DNA of 64,000 nt. Origin: Streptomyces sp. TRM70350 (GTDB lineage Bacteria > Actinomycetota > Actinomycetes > Streptomycetales > Streptomycetaceae). The notes under the pieces were generated by a model that did not search any database, had not been told where the DNA came from, and was given only the letters and a program-made list of their open reading frames with translations. Of this stretch, positions 49,844-58,798 are shown in pieces; position 1 is the stretch's first letter, and the number at the start of each line of letters is the position of its first letter. The stretch is taken from NCBI RefSeq assembly GCF_019219825.1, contig NZ_JAHUXH010000006.1, forward strand, positions 310,001 to 374,000, in the 5' to 3' direction. The translations under genes were made by a program, and so were the position numbers.

Positions 49844-51798
49844 CGTGACTCCTCCACACGGACCTGGTGCTCGTACGAGAAGACGAGGCTGTGCGGGTCG
49901 AGGTGCACGCGATCGGTGGCCGGGCCACGTTCGCCGGTGACCGGGTGCGCCCCGAACAGCACGACCTCCTCGACGAGTTCGACGCCGGGCACGGACTGGA
50001 GCACGGCGTAGAGGTCACCGGACTGCACCGGCCTGCCGAACGGCCATCCGGTTCCGTCCGGGCCGCCCGCGACGGGGTTGAGGTAGCCGTACAGGGCCTC
50101 CAGCGCGTCGTCGCCGACCCGTGAGGTGTCGCTGCCCGGCGAGGCGGTCATGCGGACCACTGCCGTCACGCCTCGGTACCGCGGGGGCTCGATGTGCACC
50201 CGGGTGCCGATCAGCCGTGTCTCCTCCAGGCGGGCGGCGATGCGCGCGAGGGCGGCAGGGGCGGGTACCAAGTCCTCGAAGCGCAGTCTCCCCCGCTCGG
50301 ACTCCGCGGCCGGAACGACGAGGACCTTCACGACCGCGCCCGCGGCGTCCTGCTCCGTCGCGCTCACACACCGGGCCCTGGCGATCTCGGGCGCCGCTTC
50401 CCGGGTGAGGAACTCGAAGTCCTCGGCGGTGACGGCACGATCGCGCGTGCGCAGCGACAGGGGTGCGCGCTGTCTGATCTCCTGCATCGTCTCGCCGTCG
50501 ACGCCGCCTTTGGCGGGCTGTGTGTTCTCGACCTGCGCGACGAAGGGAATCGACGACCGCAGTGTGCGGATCGCCCCGACGCCGACGTTGCCGCGGCTTC
50601 CGCCGCCGCTCGCGTAGCGCTTGAGCCGGATCGTGGCGTTCCGGGCGGGCACGGCGCCGTAGTGGCGCATCGTTCCGTCCGGGAGTCTGACGGCAGGTCC
50701 GAACTGGACGGTGCCGTCGGCCCCGTCGACGACGTAGTGGCGGTCGTCCGGACCGCTGTCGGCGAAGGAGTCGACCCTCGTCCAGCGTTCCCAGTCGCCG
50801 TCGCTCCCGACTTCCAGGACGCATTCCACCGTGCCGGTCAGGACCGGCGTACGGGTGGCCCGGAAGCGCTGGTGGGCGACGCCCTCGGACGTTCCGAGCA
50901 CATCGTTCTCGACGATCTCGGCGTGCACCGCCTCGGTCGTGGCACCGATGACCGCCACGTCCAGTCCTTCGACGATCGGCGATGAGCTGTAGCGCGGAAG
51001 TCCGGCCTGCGGCTCGACGACGCGGGCGCGCAGCCATCCGGCGCGGCAGCCGTCGATGATGCTGGTCTGATGGTCGGCGGGGAGCTGGACGACGATCGCC
51101 CCGGGACGGTTGAGGCCACCGGTCTCGTCCCGTCGGACCTCGCATCGGGTCCAGCCGTCGCCGGTCCACGCTTCCCACAGCAGCGGCGGGCGGTCCGGGT
51201 CGACTCCGATCCCGTGGATGTGGCAGTCCAGCTCCAGGGCGACGAGGCATCGGGGCGCGGCGTCGTCCAGGCCCACCAGCATGGCGTCGCCCGGCCGGGG
51301 AGCGGTGTCGGAGAAGGCCGGGAAGGGGATTCCGAGGCGCAGGGGTTCGTCGCGCGGCACCCTTTCGTCCTCCGCCCCCGACAGCGTCATGACGTGCTCC
51401 AGCCCGCAGGGGACCACGTGCAGGTCCTCGACCGTCGAGAAGACCACCGCCCGGTCGGCGTCCGTGCGCAGTGTGGCGGCGCTCGTGCCCGCCGGCACGA
51501 GGAGAGGGGCGGTCGCGGGCGCGGAGAGCCAGAAGGTGAGCGGGACCCGCGCCGCGGTCGGCGGGAACCGCTTCATCCCGACGAGGTCGAGGAACTTCAC
51601 GTACAACCGGTCGGGGACGCGGTTCAGCCGGTACAGGAGCTGGTCCGTCATGAAGGCGAACGTCTCGATCAGGGTGACGCCCGGGTCGGACACGTTGTGG
51701 TCGGTCCATTCCGGGCATCGCTGCATGACCAGGCGTTTCGCGTCGTCGACGAGGTCCTGGAAGCGGCGGTCGTCGAGGTCGGGCGCCGGCAGTGCCAT
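49840..51798 (-). CDS. Baseplate assembly protein J (gpJ-like) of the CIS
   Basis: A 652-residue baseplate wedge protein of the putative baseplate assembly family (gpJ / T4 gp6 type). The N-terminal DHNVSDPGVTLIETFAFMTD, LLYRLNRVPDRLYVKFLDLV and the later APLSLRTRDRAVTAEDFEFL and DLYAVLQSVPGVELVEEVVL are hallmarks. It forms the wedge ring that triggers sheath contraction. Its ATG overlaps the gp25 stop by one base (TGATG) and its stop overlaps the gpI start. Confidence 0.93.
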   Translation of the reverse strand: MALPAPDLDDRRFQDLVDDAKRLVMQRCPEWTDHNVSDPGVTLIETFAFMTDQLLYRLNRVPDRLYVKFLDLVGMKRFPPTAARVPLTFWLSAPATAPLLVPAGTSAATLRTDADRAVVFSTVEDLHVVPCGLEHVMTLSGAEDERVPRDEPLRLGIPFPAFSDTAPRPGDAMLVGLDDAAPRCLVALELDCHIHGIGVDPDRPPLLWEAWTGDGWTRCEVRRDETGGLNRPGAIVVQLPADHQTSIIDGCRAGWLRARVVEPQAGLPRYSSSPIVEGLDVAVIGATTEAVHAEIVENDVLGTSEGVAHQRFRATRTPVLTGTVECVLEVGSDGDWERWTRVDSFADSGPDDRHYVVDGADGTVQFGPAVRLPDGTMRHYGAVPARNATIRLKRYASGGGSRGNVGVGAIRTLRSSIPFVAQVENTQPAKGGVDGETMQEIRQRAPLSLRTRDRAVTAEDFEFLTREAAPEIARARCVSATEQDAAGAVVKVLVVPAAESERGRLRFEDLVPAPAALARIAARLEETRLIGTRVHIEPPRYRGVTAVVRMTASPGSDTSRVGDDALEALYGYLNPVAGGPDGTGWPFGRPVQSGDLYAVLQSVPGVELVEEVVLFGAHPVTGERGPATDRVHLDPHSLVFSYEHQVRVEESR

Positions 51799-52217
51799 CA
51801 GTAGTCGCCTCCCTCGTCCGGGATGGCGTAGAAGGGGAACACCAGGTTGCGGTGGTCGTTCGTCGTCTTCACCGTGTACTGGATGTCGATGTGGAGGAGT
51901 GAGCCTTCTTCCGTGTCCGGTGTGACGGTCACCGCGTGCACGTCGATGCGTGGCTCCCAGCGTATGAGGGCGTTGCGGACCACGTGGGAGAGCTCGGCGA
52001 TCGTGCGGGGACCGATCTCGCGGAAGACGAAGTCCCTGAGGGGACAGCCGAATTCGGGCCTCATCGGCCGTTCGCCGGGCTGGGTGGCCAGGATGAGCCG
52101 GATGGCCTGCTCCAGTTCCTGCTCGCGGCTGACCAGCGCGATGCCGCCCGTGGGTCCGGTGCCGGTGGGGAAGGCCCAGCCTGCGCCGATGAAGTCGTCT
52201 GTGGCCGCGTTGTGCAC
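51798..52217 (-). CDS. GPW/gp25-family baseplate wedge protein of the CIS
   Basis: A 139-residue gp25-like protein: SREQELEQAIRLILATQPGE, RPEFGCPLRDFVFREIG (the EPR-like core region) and a beta-strand HIDIQYTVKTTNDHRNLVFP. gp25 nucleates sheath polymerisation on the baseplate. GTG start with AGGA just upstream; ten bases after the VgrG stop. Confidence 0.93.
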   Translation of the reverse strand: MHNAATDDFIGAGWAFPTGTGPTGGIALVSREQELEQAIRLILATQPGERPMRPEFGCPLRDFVFREIGPRTIAELSHVVRNALIRWEPRIDVHAVTVTPDTEEGSLLHIDIQYTVKTTNDHRNLVFPFYAIPDEGGDY

Positions 52218-52227
52218 GTCCTGTCCT

Positions 52228-54162
52228 TCAGTTGAGCTTGATGGGGTTGCCGCTGACCCGGACGGTGCGGCCCTTGATCGCGACGTCGCCGCCGCTTTCG
52301 ATGGTGATCGCCGTGTCCGCTGTGAGGTTCAGCCGGGATCCGCCGTCGACGTTGACCGTCCCGCCGGGACCGCTGCGCACGTTGACCGTGCCGCGGTCGC
52401 CGCAGGAGACGGTGACCGTTCCGCTCCTGGCCCGGCTCTGGGGCTGGCGGGGATCGCAGGTCAGGGTGATCGTTCCGGCGATCTGGTCGATGGACAGCGA
52501 GAGGCTGTCGGTCCCGGTGCCGAGGACGAGCCGCGACTCGGACGCGCGTCCGCCGGAGGCCGGTACGTCGTCCGCGAAGACGAGCCGGTTGCCGGAGCTG
52601 CTGACGAAGCCGCGGCGTACGAGCGTTCCCGTCGCCCCCGCGCTCTTGACCGCCGGGCCCCCGAGTCCGTACTCCGTCCTGCCGTTGATGAGCCCGCCGA
52701 TCACGAACGGACGGGCCGAGTCGCCCATTTCGAACCCGATCAGGACCTCGTCGCCGACTTCCGGGAGGAAGAGCGCCCCGCTGCGGCGTCCGGCACCGAA
52801 CTGGGCGACGCGGGCCCAGTCGGACTCGTAGCCGGGCGACAGCCAGGGCAGGGTGACCTTCACCCGGCCGACGCCCTGCGGGTCGTTGATGTTGGTGACG
52901 ACACCGCACACGAGGCCGTTGAAGGGTGACGGCCCCGGCTGCGAGGGGCGGGCGGGGGCCAGTCCCGGCAGGGTGCGCTCCTGGCCGCCGCTCACGTAGA
53001 AACGGGTGTGGTACCCGCCCTCGTCCTCGGCGAACGTGTGCCGGGCTTGGGTGACCGTCCAGTCACCCGTGAACCGGCGCGGCACACCGTCGATCCGGAC
53101 CACCGCACCGGCCGTGATCCGCGGGTCGCCGACGGCGTGCCCCTCGGCCTCGGCGGATGTGCTGCCCAGTGTCTCCGCGGCGCTCTCCGCGAGGGCTTCG
53201 GCGGTGAGGGCCGCCGTCGGCCCGCCGCCCGACGGGTGCCCGCACAGGACATGCGCCTCGGGATCCGGCTCCTGGCCGGTCCCGGGGCGTACCTGCCGGG
53301 CGAGTGCGGACGCGCCCGGCACTCCGGCCGCGCCGGTGAGGGAGCGGGCCAGCTCCACGGGATCGGAGGAGCCGGTGCGCACCGCGGCGTTGACGGTCGT
53401 GGCCCGGGCCACGACCACGGACGTGGTGTCGGGGTTCCACGAGCGCACTTCCACCTTCGGCGACAGCGCCGCCGCGGAGATGCGGGGCAGGAAGGTGAGC
53501 AGGTTCTCGCGGAACCGCAGTTCCACCGGCCCTCCTTGCCCGTGGTGGGCGGTGCCCGGCGGCACGGACGGGGAGGTGGCGCCGACCCGTCGGCGGAAGA
53601 AGAACTTCCCGTCGGCCGTTCCGGCTTCGAATCCCGCCGCCCGCGCACGCTGCTGGAGGAACTCCCAGTCCGTGGTGGCCATCTGCGACAGATGGGCGTG
53701 CGTGATGCGGGACTCGTCGATGTCGCCCAGGACCAGGCCCGCCTCCAGTGCGATGCGGCGGGCGATGTCGGAGTCCTTCATGTTGACGAACGTCCTGGTG
53801 CGGGGCCCGCGTTGCAGCCGGTGGCTCCGGTCGTAGCCGCGTACGACGGTGTACGTGGTCATGGTGTCGCACACCGCTTCCACGGCCGTGACGTCGCCGA
53901 CGATCAGCCTGCGCGCGGCGCTGCTCGTCGGTGCGCCGCCGTGGATCTCCACGACGGATCCGATGTGCAGGCCCGCGGCATCGGCGACGGTCCCCTCGTC
54001 GTCCAGGAAGGTGATCTCGAACATGTCGGGCAGATGGAGATGGGTGTCGACGACCACCTTGATCATCCGGTTCTCCACCTCTGCCGCGAGGCCGATCGGG
54101 CGCTGCCGCCCCGCCCGGACCGTCGCTCGCACCGTCGGAGTCTCCCCGGTCGGAGTGCTCAT
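52228..54162 (-). CDS. VgrG-like spike protein of the CIS
   Basis: A 644-residue gp27-gp5/VgrG fusion. The N-terminal hub domains (VVVDTHLHLPDMFEITFLDD, GDIDESRITHAHLSQMATTD) are followed by the gp5 OB fold (CGVVTNINDPQGVGRVKVTL, FLPEVGDEVLIGFEMGD) and a C-terminal beta-helix (SRLNLTADTAITIESGGDVA). It trimerises as the central spike and carries the PAAR tip encoded at 45060. ATG 54162 is preferred because it overlaps the stop of the LysM gene as ATGA. Confidence 0.94.
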   Translation of the reverse strand: MSTPTGETPTVRATVRAGRQRPIGLAAEVENRMIKVVVDTHLHLPDMFEITFLDDEGTVADAAGLHIGSVVEIHGGAPTSSAARRLIVGDVTAVEAVCDTMTTYTVVRGYDRSHRLQRGPRTRTFVNMKDSDIARRIALEAGLVLGDIDESRITHAHLSQMATTDWEFLQQRARAAGFEAGTADGKFFFRRRVGATSPSVPPGTAHHGQGGPVELRFRENLLTFLPRISAAALSPKVEVRSWNPDTTSVVVARATTVNAAVRTGSSDPVELARSLTGAAGVPGASALARQVRPGTGQEPDPEAHVLCGHPSGGGPTAALTAEALAESAAETLGSTSAEAEGHAVGDPRITAGAVVRIDGVPRRFTGDWTVTQARHTFAEDEGGYHTRFYVSGGQERTLPGLAPARPSQPGPSPFNGLVCGVVTNINDPQGVGRVKVTLPWLSPGYESDWARVAQFGAGRRSGALFLPEVGDEVLIGFEMGDSARPFVIGGLINGRTEYGLGGPAVKSAGATGTLVRRGFVSSSGNRLVFADDVPASGGRASESRLVLGTGTDSLSLSIDQIAGTITLTCDPRQPQSRARSGTVTVSCGDRGTVNVRSGPGGTVNVDGGSRLNLTADTAITIESGGDVAIKGRTVRVSGNPIKLN

Positions 54163-54899
54163 GTGCGGTTCTCCGTGAGCTCGTCGCGACCGGGCAGGTA
54201 GAGCACCGCGCCCGGCCGCAGCCGCAACGGGTCGTCGATCCCATTGGCGTCCGCCAGGCGGCGCCACGCGTGCGGCGACCCGTACGCGGCCCGGGCGACG
54301 GTCGGCAGGTCCTCACCCGCGCACACCGTGTGCCCGGCACGTCCGGGCGGTCCGCCCGAGGTGGGATTGGTCGGCAGGGTGCCCAGCAGGCTGGGCAGCT
54401 CCTGGAGGTTGATGGTCACCTTCGCCCGTACGGGAATGGCGAGATGGTCGAACCGCGTGTACGTGATCGTCGCGCTCGTGAGCACCGCCTGGTAGCAGAA
54501 GCCCATGTCCGGCACGCCCCACTGGAACGTCAGCACCGGCATCCGGTTGACCGAGTTGGCGATCGACGCGTGGAAGGCCACCGCGGCCGCACCGGCCGCG
54601 ACCTGACCGGCGATCCCGCCGCCCGGGCTCATCCAGTTCAGGAGTTGGTCGCAGAAGGGCTTCGTCTCGCGCCCGGTGAAGATGACATCGCTCAGTGTGA
54701 TCCGTGCCGGGTCCGCCTTCTTGAACACGGGACCGGTGCTTCCCGCCGGGGTGCCCCCCGAGCGCGACGCGCTGCCGTGACTCCTCGTCAGCACGGTGCG
54801 CGCCACGGAGATCTTGTCGGGGGGCAGGCGGAAGACGACGGCACCCACCGCGGGCGGCGCGGTACATGCCAGGATCGCCGGCATCATGTCAGACCTCAC
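54159..54899 (-). CDS. CIS tube/LysM protein (Pvc7/gp53-like)
   Basis: A 246-residue protein with an N-terminal CIS_tube-type domain (NRMPVLTFQWGVPDMGFCYQ, LTSATITYTRFDHLAIPVRA) and a C-terminal LysM module (CAGEDLPTVARAAYGSPHAW, LRPGAVLYLPGR). In PVC/Afp particles this protein attaches the tube to the spike and baseplate; the LysM here binds protein and not the wall. GTG start overlaps the upstream stop (GTGA). Confidence 0.85.
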   Translation of the reverse strand: MRSDMMPAILACTAPPAVGAVVFRLPPDKISVARTVLTRSHGSASRSGGTPAGSTGPVFKKADPARITLSDVIFTGRETKPFCDQLLNWMSPGGGIAGQVAAGAAAVAFHASIANSVNRMPVLTFQWGVPDMGFCYQAVLTSATITYTRFDHLAIPVRAKVTINLQELPSLLGTLPTNPTSGGPPGRAGHTVCAGEDLPTVARAAYGSPHAWRRLADANGIDDPLRLRPGAVLYLPGRDELTENRT

Positions 54900-55363
54900 A
54901 GGAACCCCTGGTGGGCCAGTTCCAGGGTTTCGACGGCGACGTTGCCACTTGAGGCATCGAGGTCAGGTCCTTTCCAGCTCTTCGGATAGACGTTGCGCAA
55001 CGACCAGGACGCCACCGGGAACCGGCGGTCGTTGCGCGCGTCCAGGAGGACGATCTGGGCCGTCACTCCGGGGTAGTCGTCGGCGTTCTCGTCGCGGTAC
55101 CAGGCGGTGACGACCTGGCGCAGCCACGCCTGGAGGCGGGCCGAGTCACCCGCGCTCATCGCCCGTTCCAGGGTGATCGTGCTGTACTGGAGGCGGCCGG
55201 GGAGGATGACCGCGTACTCGTAGACGCCACCCGGTTCGACGTCCTCGTTCACGAAGGTGACGCCGAGCCCCTTGCAGCTCGCCCAGCCACCGAGGTCCAC
55301 GCCGTCGACGACGACGTGGAAGCGCATGGCCATCCCGAGCATGTCGTCATCCCGCACGGCCAC
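54896..55363 (-). CDS. Phage tail tube-fold protein (CIS, hub or tube-initiator)
   Basis: A 155-residue gp19-like tube-fold protein: RFHVVVDGVDLGGWASCKGL, VYEYAVILPGRLQYSTITLE, LERAMSAGDSARLQAWLRQV and the ending AVETLELAHQGFL. One of three tube-fold paralogues in the operon; by position (next to the LysM protein) it probably forms the tube-initiator or hub ring. GTGA overlap with the following gene. Confidence 0.88.
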   Translation of the reverse strand: MAVRDDDMLGMAMRFHVVVDGVDLGGWASCKGLGVTFVNEDVEPGGVYEYAVILPGRLQYSTITLERAMSAGDSARLQAWLRQVVTAWYRDENADDYPGVTAQIVLLDARNDRRFPVASWSLRNVYPKSWKGPDLDASSGNVAVETLELAHQGFL

Positions 55364-55411
55364 ACCCGCTCGGCAGCTCCGGCCGCCGGTCGCGCCTCGC
55401 GTCCCCGCGGC

Positions 55412-55864
55412 TCATGCCTTGCTTCCGTCGTCGAGGAAGCCCAGATGCGCGAGTTCCAGCTTCTCCAGCGCCACCTTGCTGGTGGATGCCTCGAAGCCGG
55501 AGATGGACCACTTCATGGGGACGATCCGGCGCATCTCCCAGGTGATCAGCGGCTGGTTCGAGGGGCCGAGCAGCGTGATGGAACCGCTGTGGGGTTTGCT
55601 CTGGAACGAGGTGCTCGCCAGCCATCCCTGCACGATGCTGGAGTCCTCGCACGCCGCGCGGGTCAGCTTCAGCGTCGAGTACTCGGTGTACCCGGGGAAG
55701 TACCAGCGGTCGTTGCCCGCATCGCCCGCACGGTATTCGCAGAGCTTCCACTGCACGTCGAGGCCGTCGACCTGGGCCCAGCTTCCGAGGTTGTAGGTGC
55801 CCTCGTCGATGACGACCTGGAAGCGGTTGGCGAGGGCGAGGGTGGTGTTGTCCGTGAAGGACAT
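55412..55864 (-). CDS. Phage tail tube-fold protein (CIS)
   Basis: A 150-residue gp19-like protein: MSFTDNTTLALANRFQVVID, YNLGSWAQVDGLDVQWKLCE, DRWYFPGYTEYSTLKLTRAA and the ending ALEKLELAHLGFLDD. Its length and strands match the neighbouring 155-residue protein, from which it probably arose by duplication. Probable second tube or initiator ring. Confidence 0.88.
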   Translation of the reverse strand: MSFTDNTTLALANRFQVVIDEGTYNLGSWAQVDGLDVQWKLCEYRAGDAGNDRWYFPGYTEYSTLKLTRAACEDSSIVQGWLASTSFQSKPHSGSITLLGPSNQPLITWEMRRIVPMKWSISGFEASTSKVALEKLELAHLGFLDDGSKA

Positions 55865-55922
55865 GGGTGTCTCCGTGTTTCGGCGGGTGTCGCAAAGCGT
55901 GCTGGCGCATGGCGCAGGGCGT

Positions 55923-58208
55923 TCAGCAGATGTCGCAGAGCCGTCCGGACCGCTCGCGGTCGATCAGCAGCTCGTGCCGGAGCCGCGAGCGGAGCCTGTC
56001 GTAGGCCCGCGCCGTCAGGGCTTCGACGGTGATGTCGTCCAGTTCCTCCACAGCGATGTCCGGCGGGCCGGGCTCCGGAGGCGGAGGCGGGGCTGACGGG
56101 GAGGGGCCGCTCGACTGCCGCACGGTCGGGTCCACACCGAAGACCGGCAGGACGGTTTCCCTCAGTGCCTGCGCGGCCTGGCCCCCGAGCCATGACCAGC
56201 CCGGCGGCCCCGGGGGCGACTGATCCGGTTGCCAGGCGCCGCCGGGCGGCTGCGACGGTGGCGTGGGCGGCGTCATGGGGGCGGCCGGAACGTGGTCGGC
56301 GGTGGCCGGGGAGGTGGCGGACGGCTGGGGCGCGGGTCCGGCGCCGAACAGCCGCCGCAAGCCTTCCCGCTGCCCCTTCGAAAGGTCGACGCCGAAGCGC
56401 TCGGCCTCTGTTCCCGCCTGCCGTACGAGGGCCTGACCGGCCAGCCACGACCAGCCGAGCGGCTCCTCGGGCTCCTGTGGCTCGCCGGAGCCCGGCAAGC
56501 CCGGAATCCCGGTGTCCCGCCCTTCCGCACGCGCCAGTCGGAGTGCGATGACCTCGAAGTCCGCGTCGCCGAGGGTGTCCTCGGTCAGTTCACGCGCTCC
56601 GTCGAGCCGGGCACGGAGGTTCTGCTCCTCCAGGTACTCCGCGAGGACGCGGTCCCGCGCGTCGGTCGCCCGCTGCGTGCCTCCGGTCACCATGCCGCCC
56701 TGGGGCGTCCACGAGGCGACGGGAACGGCGGGGCCGACGCCCGTGTCGGGGGACGGCCCCGGCACGCCCGGTGCGGGAGCGGGCTGCTCCGGCGGCGGCG
56801 TGCGATCCGGCTCGCGACCGGGCGGCGGGGTGCCCGGATCGCCGCGGTACCAGCGCTCGGCCAGCACCGCTTCCACCTCCAGGGCGCGACCGCGAGGCGA
56901 GTCCTCCGGCGGGAGGGACGCGCCGTACACGAGTTGCTGGGCCACGTGGGTCAGTTCGTGGGCGATCAGCCCCCGCGCCTCGGGGGAATCGGCCGGTCCC
57001 GCGTCGCTGGGCAGCCAGACCTGACCGTCACGGGCAAAGGCCCGCGCGGACAGGCGTGCCGCCTCACGATCGACCGCGTGGCAGCGGCGCAGCCTCACGG
57101 TCGACATGTCGATGCCGAGAGCGTGTGTCAGGCCCGAGGTGATGTCCCGAGGGAGCGGATCACCGTGTTCCGGGCCGCCTTCCGGTGCGGGTTCCGGGCT
57201 GCAGATGGGCCGTGCGGTCACGACGGGTGCCCTGCGGACGGCCTGTGCGGGAGCCGGGCCCGGCGTACCCTCCGGAGCAGGGGGTTCGCCCTCCTCGTCG
57301 TCGGCGGGGCGGGGGCGTGCGACGCGGGGAGGGTGGTACGGAGCAGCGGGGCCGGGAATCGGGACCGTGCGGGCCTCGCGGACGGTCCCGGGCACGTCGT
57401 TCTGCCGGTCGTGCGGCTCCGCAGGAGTACGCGCAGGGTGTGCGAAGGTTTCTCGACCAGGGTGCGGTTCGTCGCGCGTTTCGTCCCGTGCCTGCGCCTG
57501 CTGGCTGAAGGGCGCTCCGAGGCCCAGCCTCCTGCTCTCCCCCAGGCTTCTGCGCGCCGTCCGGTGCTGAGGCGTGGCTGCGGGCGGCCGAAAGCCCACG
57601 GCGTCGCCCGGCGGGAACGGCGGAGGCGCAACCACCGTTGGCTCCTGCATCGTCGGCGCGCCGGGCACCGTCCCGCTCATCCACAGCGGAGGACCCGCGG
57701 GTTCGGCGGGCGGACGGGGCTGCCCCAGGTACTCGTCCGAGGCGCGGATCAGCGTCCGGCGCTCCGCGGCGGCCGTCCGCCGTACGACACGTCCTCGCCG
57801 GGGCTCTGGACGGTGCGGGAGCGGTGACGCCGCCTGGAGCGGTACGTCGGCGTACGCCAGTGAAGCCCGCGGCGTGCTCGGCCGATGGCGCGGGCCCGGC
57901 ACTCGTACGACGTCCTCCGCCGCGCCCCCCGTCCCGTACGGCGTCACGTTCCCTCCCGTGACCACGTGAGGCGGCTGCGCTACGCGCATCCGTGCGGCGC
58001 GGGTGCCCTGCAGTGTGCCGACACGAAGCAGCGCGGTATCAATCGACCGGACACCACCCGTGATGGTCGGCCGGCCACCGACGACAGGGCGCAGAGGGGC
58101 CGCCTCCGCCCACGCGGGGCGGCGGTGGGGTGCGCCGGACACCCCCGAGCCGGTGTTCGGTGGTCCGCCCGGTGCTGGGCGGCGCCTGCGGCGGAACGGC
58201 CAGATCAT
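55923..58208 (-). CDS. DUF4157 (eCIS core domain) protein with HELTH motif and internal repeats
   Basis: A 761-residue protein. Residues 1-350 are disordered and rich in Pro, Arg and Gly, opening with MIWPFRRRRR. The DUF4157/eCIS core domain (about 352-455) has zincin-like GLIAHELTHVAQQLVYG, with His417, Glu418 and His421. Two similar segments follow, each starting GWSWL-GQA and ending FGVD (585-613 and 670-698). The C-terminus (TARAYDRLRSRLRHELLID, RERSGRLCD) looks like a helical docking tail. DUF4157 proteins are hallmark cargo or assembly factors of extracellular CIS. Whether this one is a protease, effector or chaperone is unknown. It sits mid-operon between the microprotein and tube genes. 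Confidence 0.8.
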   Translation of the reverse strand: MIWPFRRRRRPAPGGPPNTGSGVSGAPHRRPAWAEAAPLRPVVGGRPTITGGVRSIDTALLRVGTLQGTRAARMRVAQPPHVVTGGNVTPYGTGGAAEDVVRVPGPRHRPSTPRASLAYADVPLQAASPLPHRPEPRRGRVVRRTAAAERRTLIRASDEYLGQPRPPAEPAGPPLWMSGTVPGAPTMQEPTVVAPPPFPPGDAVGFRPPAATPQHRTARRSLGESRRLGLGAPFSQQAQARDETRDEPHPGRETFAHPARTPAEPHDRQNDVPGTVREARTVPIPGPAAPYHPPRVARPRPADDEEGEPPAPEGTPGPAPAQAVRRAPVVTARPICSPEPAPEGGPEHGDPLPRDITSGLTHALGIDMSTVRLRRCHAVDREAARLSARAFARDGQVWLPSDAGPADSPEARGLIAHELTHVAQQLVYGASLPPEDSPRGRALEVEAVLAERWYRGDPGTPPPGREPDRTPPPEQPAPAPGVPGPSPDTGVGPAVPVASWTPQGGMVTGGTQRATDARDRVLAEYLEEQNLRARLDGARELTEDTLGDADFEVIALRLARAEGRDTGIPGLPGSGEPQEPEEPLGWSWLAGQALVRQAGTEAERFGVDLSKGQREGLRRLFGAGPAPQPSATSPATADHVPAAPMTPPTPPSQPPGGAWQPDQSPPGPPGWSWLGGQAAQALRETVLPVFGVDPTVRQSSGPSPSAPPPPPEPGPPDIAVEELDDITVEALTARAYDRLRSRLRHELLIDRERSGRLCDIC

Positions 58209-58238
58209 CAGTGCTGCTCCTCATGCTTGGTTGCGCGT

Positions 58239-58397
58239 CTATTCCCCCTCGGCGATGCGACGGTGAATGCGCCCGACTTCGTCGACCACGCGCCGACGGA
58301 CGGGATGTTCAAGATCCAGAATCGAGTCGAGGGACCAGTGCAGGTAGTACGCCACGTACGCGGCCTCTTCCCAGAGGCGGTCGGCGGCGTACGTCAG
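58239..58397 (-). CDS. DUF6760-type microprotein of the CIS operon, apparent CTG start
   Basis: A 52-residue protein not obvious from normal start codons: the frame runs TYAADRLWEEAAYVAYYLHW, SLDSILDLEHPVRRRVVDEV, GRIHRRIAEGE to TAG. This matches short proteins found after the tail-assembly gene in actinobacterial CIS loci (usually starting MTYA, assigned DUF6760). The homology begins at a CTG whose last two bases form the start of the TGA stop of the upstream gene (CTGA), mirroring the GTGA/ATGA couplings of its neighbours. No in-frame ATG or upstream GTG exists. Thirty bases separate it from the DUF4157 gene. The role is unknown; probably structural. Confidence 0.75.
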   Translation of the reverse strand: MTYAADRLWEEAAYVAYYLHWSLDSILDLEHPVRRRVVDEVGRIHRRIAEGE

Positions 58398-58798
58398 GAT
58401 TCCCCCGGGGCATCACCGGACACGTCCACCGTGAAGTCGTGGGCGCACTCCGGGCAGGTCACGGCTGCCTCGCTGTGGCCCTCCTGGTTGATGCGCCGGT
58501 ACAGGTCCTGCAGGAACGCCAGGTCGGAGGCGAAGAGGTTCTCGATGACGTAACCGCCGACCTCGTGGAGCGAGCCGAGGGAGACCACGGTGCGCTCCAG
58601 CAGCAGCACGGTCAGGTAGGCGGGGTTGGCCCGTACGCGCGGGTCCGACTGGGGGGCGATCTCGTCCCGTGCGGTGGCGAGCCGCATCACGCCTTCCCGA
58701 TGCACCTCGCCGGACTCGTCGACGTAACCGCGCGGGAGGACGAAGGGGAACTCGGTGCACAGCCCTCGCCGGGCCGTCGTGGTGCGGGTGTTCGTCAC
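58394..58798 (-). CDS. Phage tail assembly-type protein of the CIS
   Basis: A 134-residue protein: CTEFPFVLPRGYVDESGEVH, RLATARDEIAPQSDPRVRAN, PAYLTVLLLERTVVSLGSLH and a terminal CPECAHDF. This family follows the tube gene in Streptomyces CIS loci and resembles tail-assembly chaperones of contractile phages. A single CxxC may bind metal with partner residues. GTG start overlaps the tube stop (GTGA), and its stop overlaps the CTG of the microprotein. Confidence 0.82.
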   Translation of the reverse strand: MTNTRTTTARRGLCTEFPFVLPRGYVDESGEVHREGVMRLATARDEIAPQSDPRVRANPAYLTVLLLERTVVSLGSLHEVGGYVIENLFASDLAFLQDLYRRINQEGHSEAAVTCPECAHDFTVDVSGDAPGES

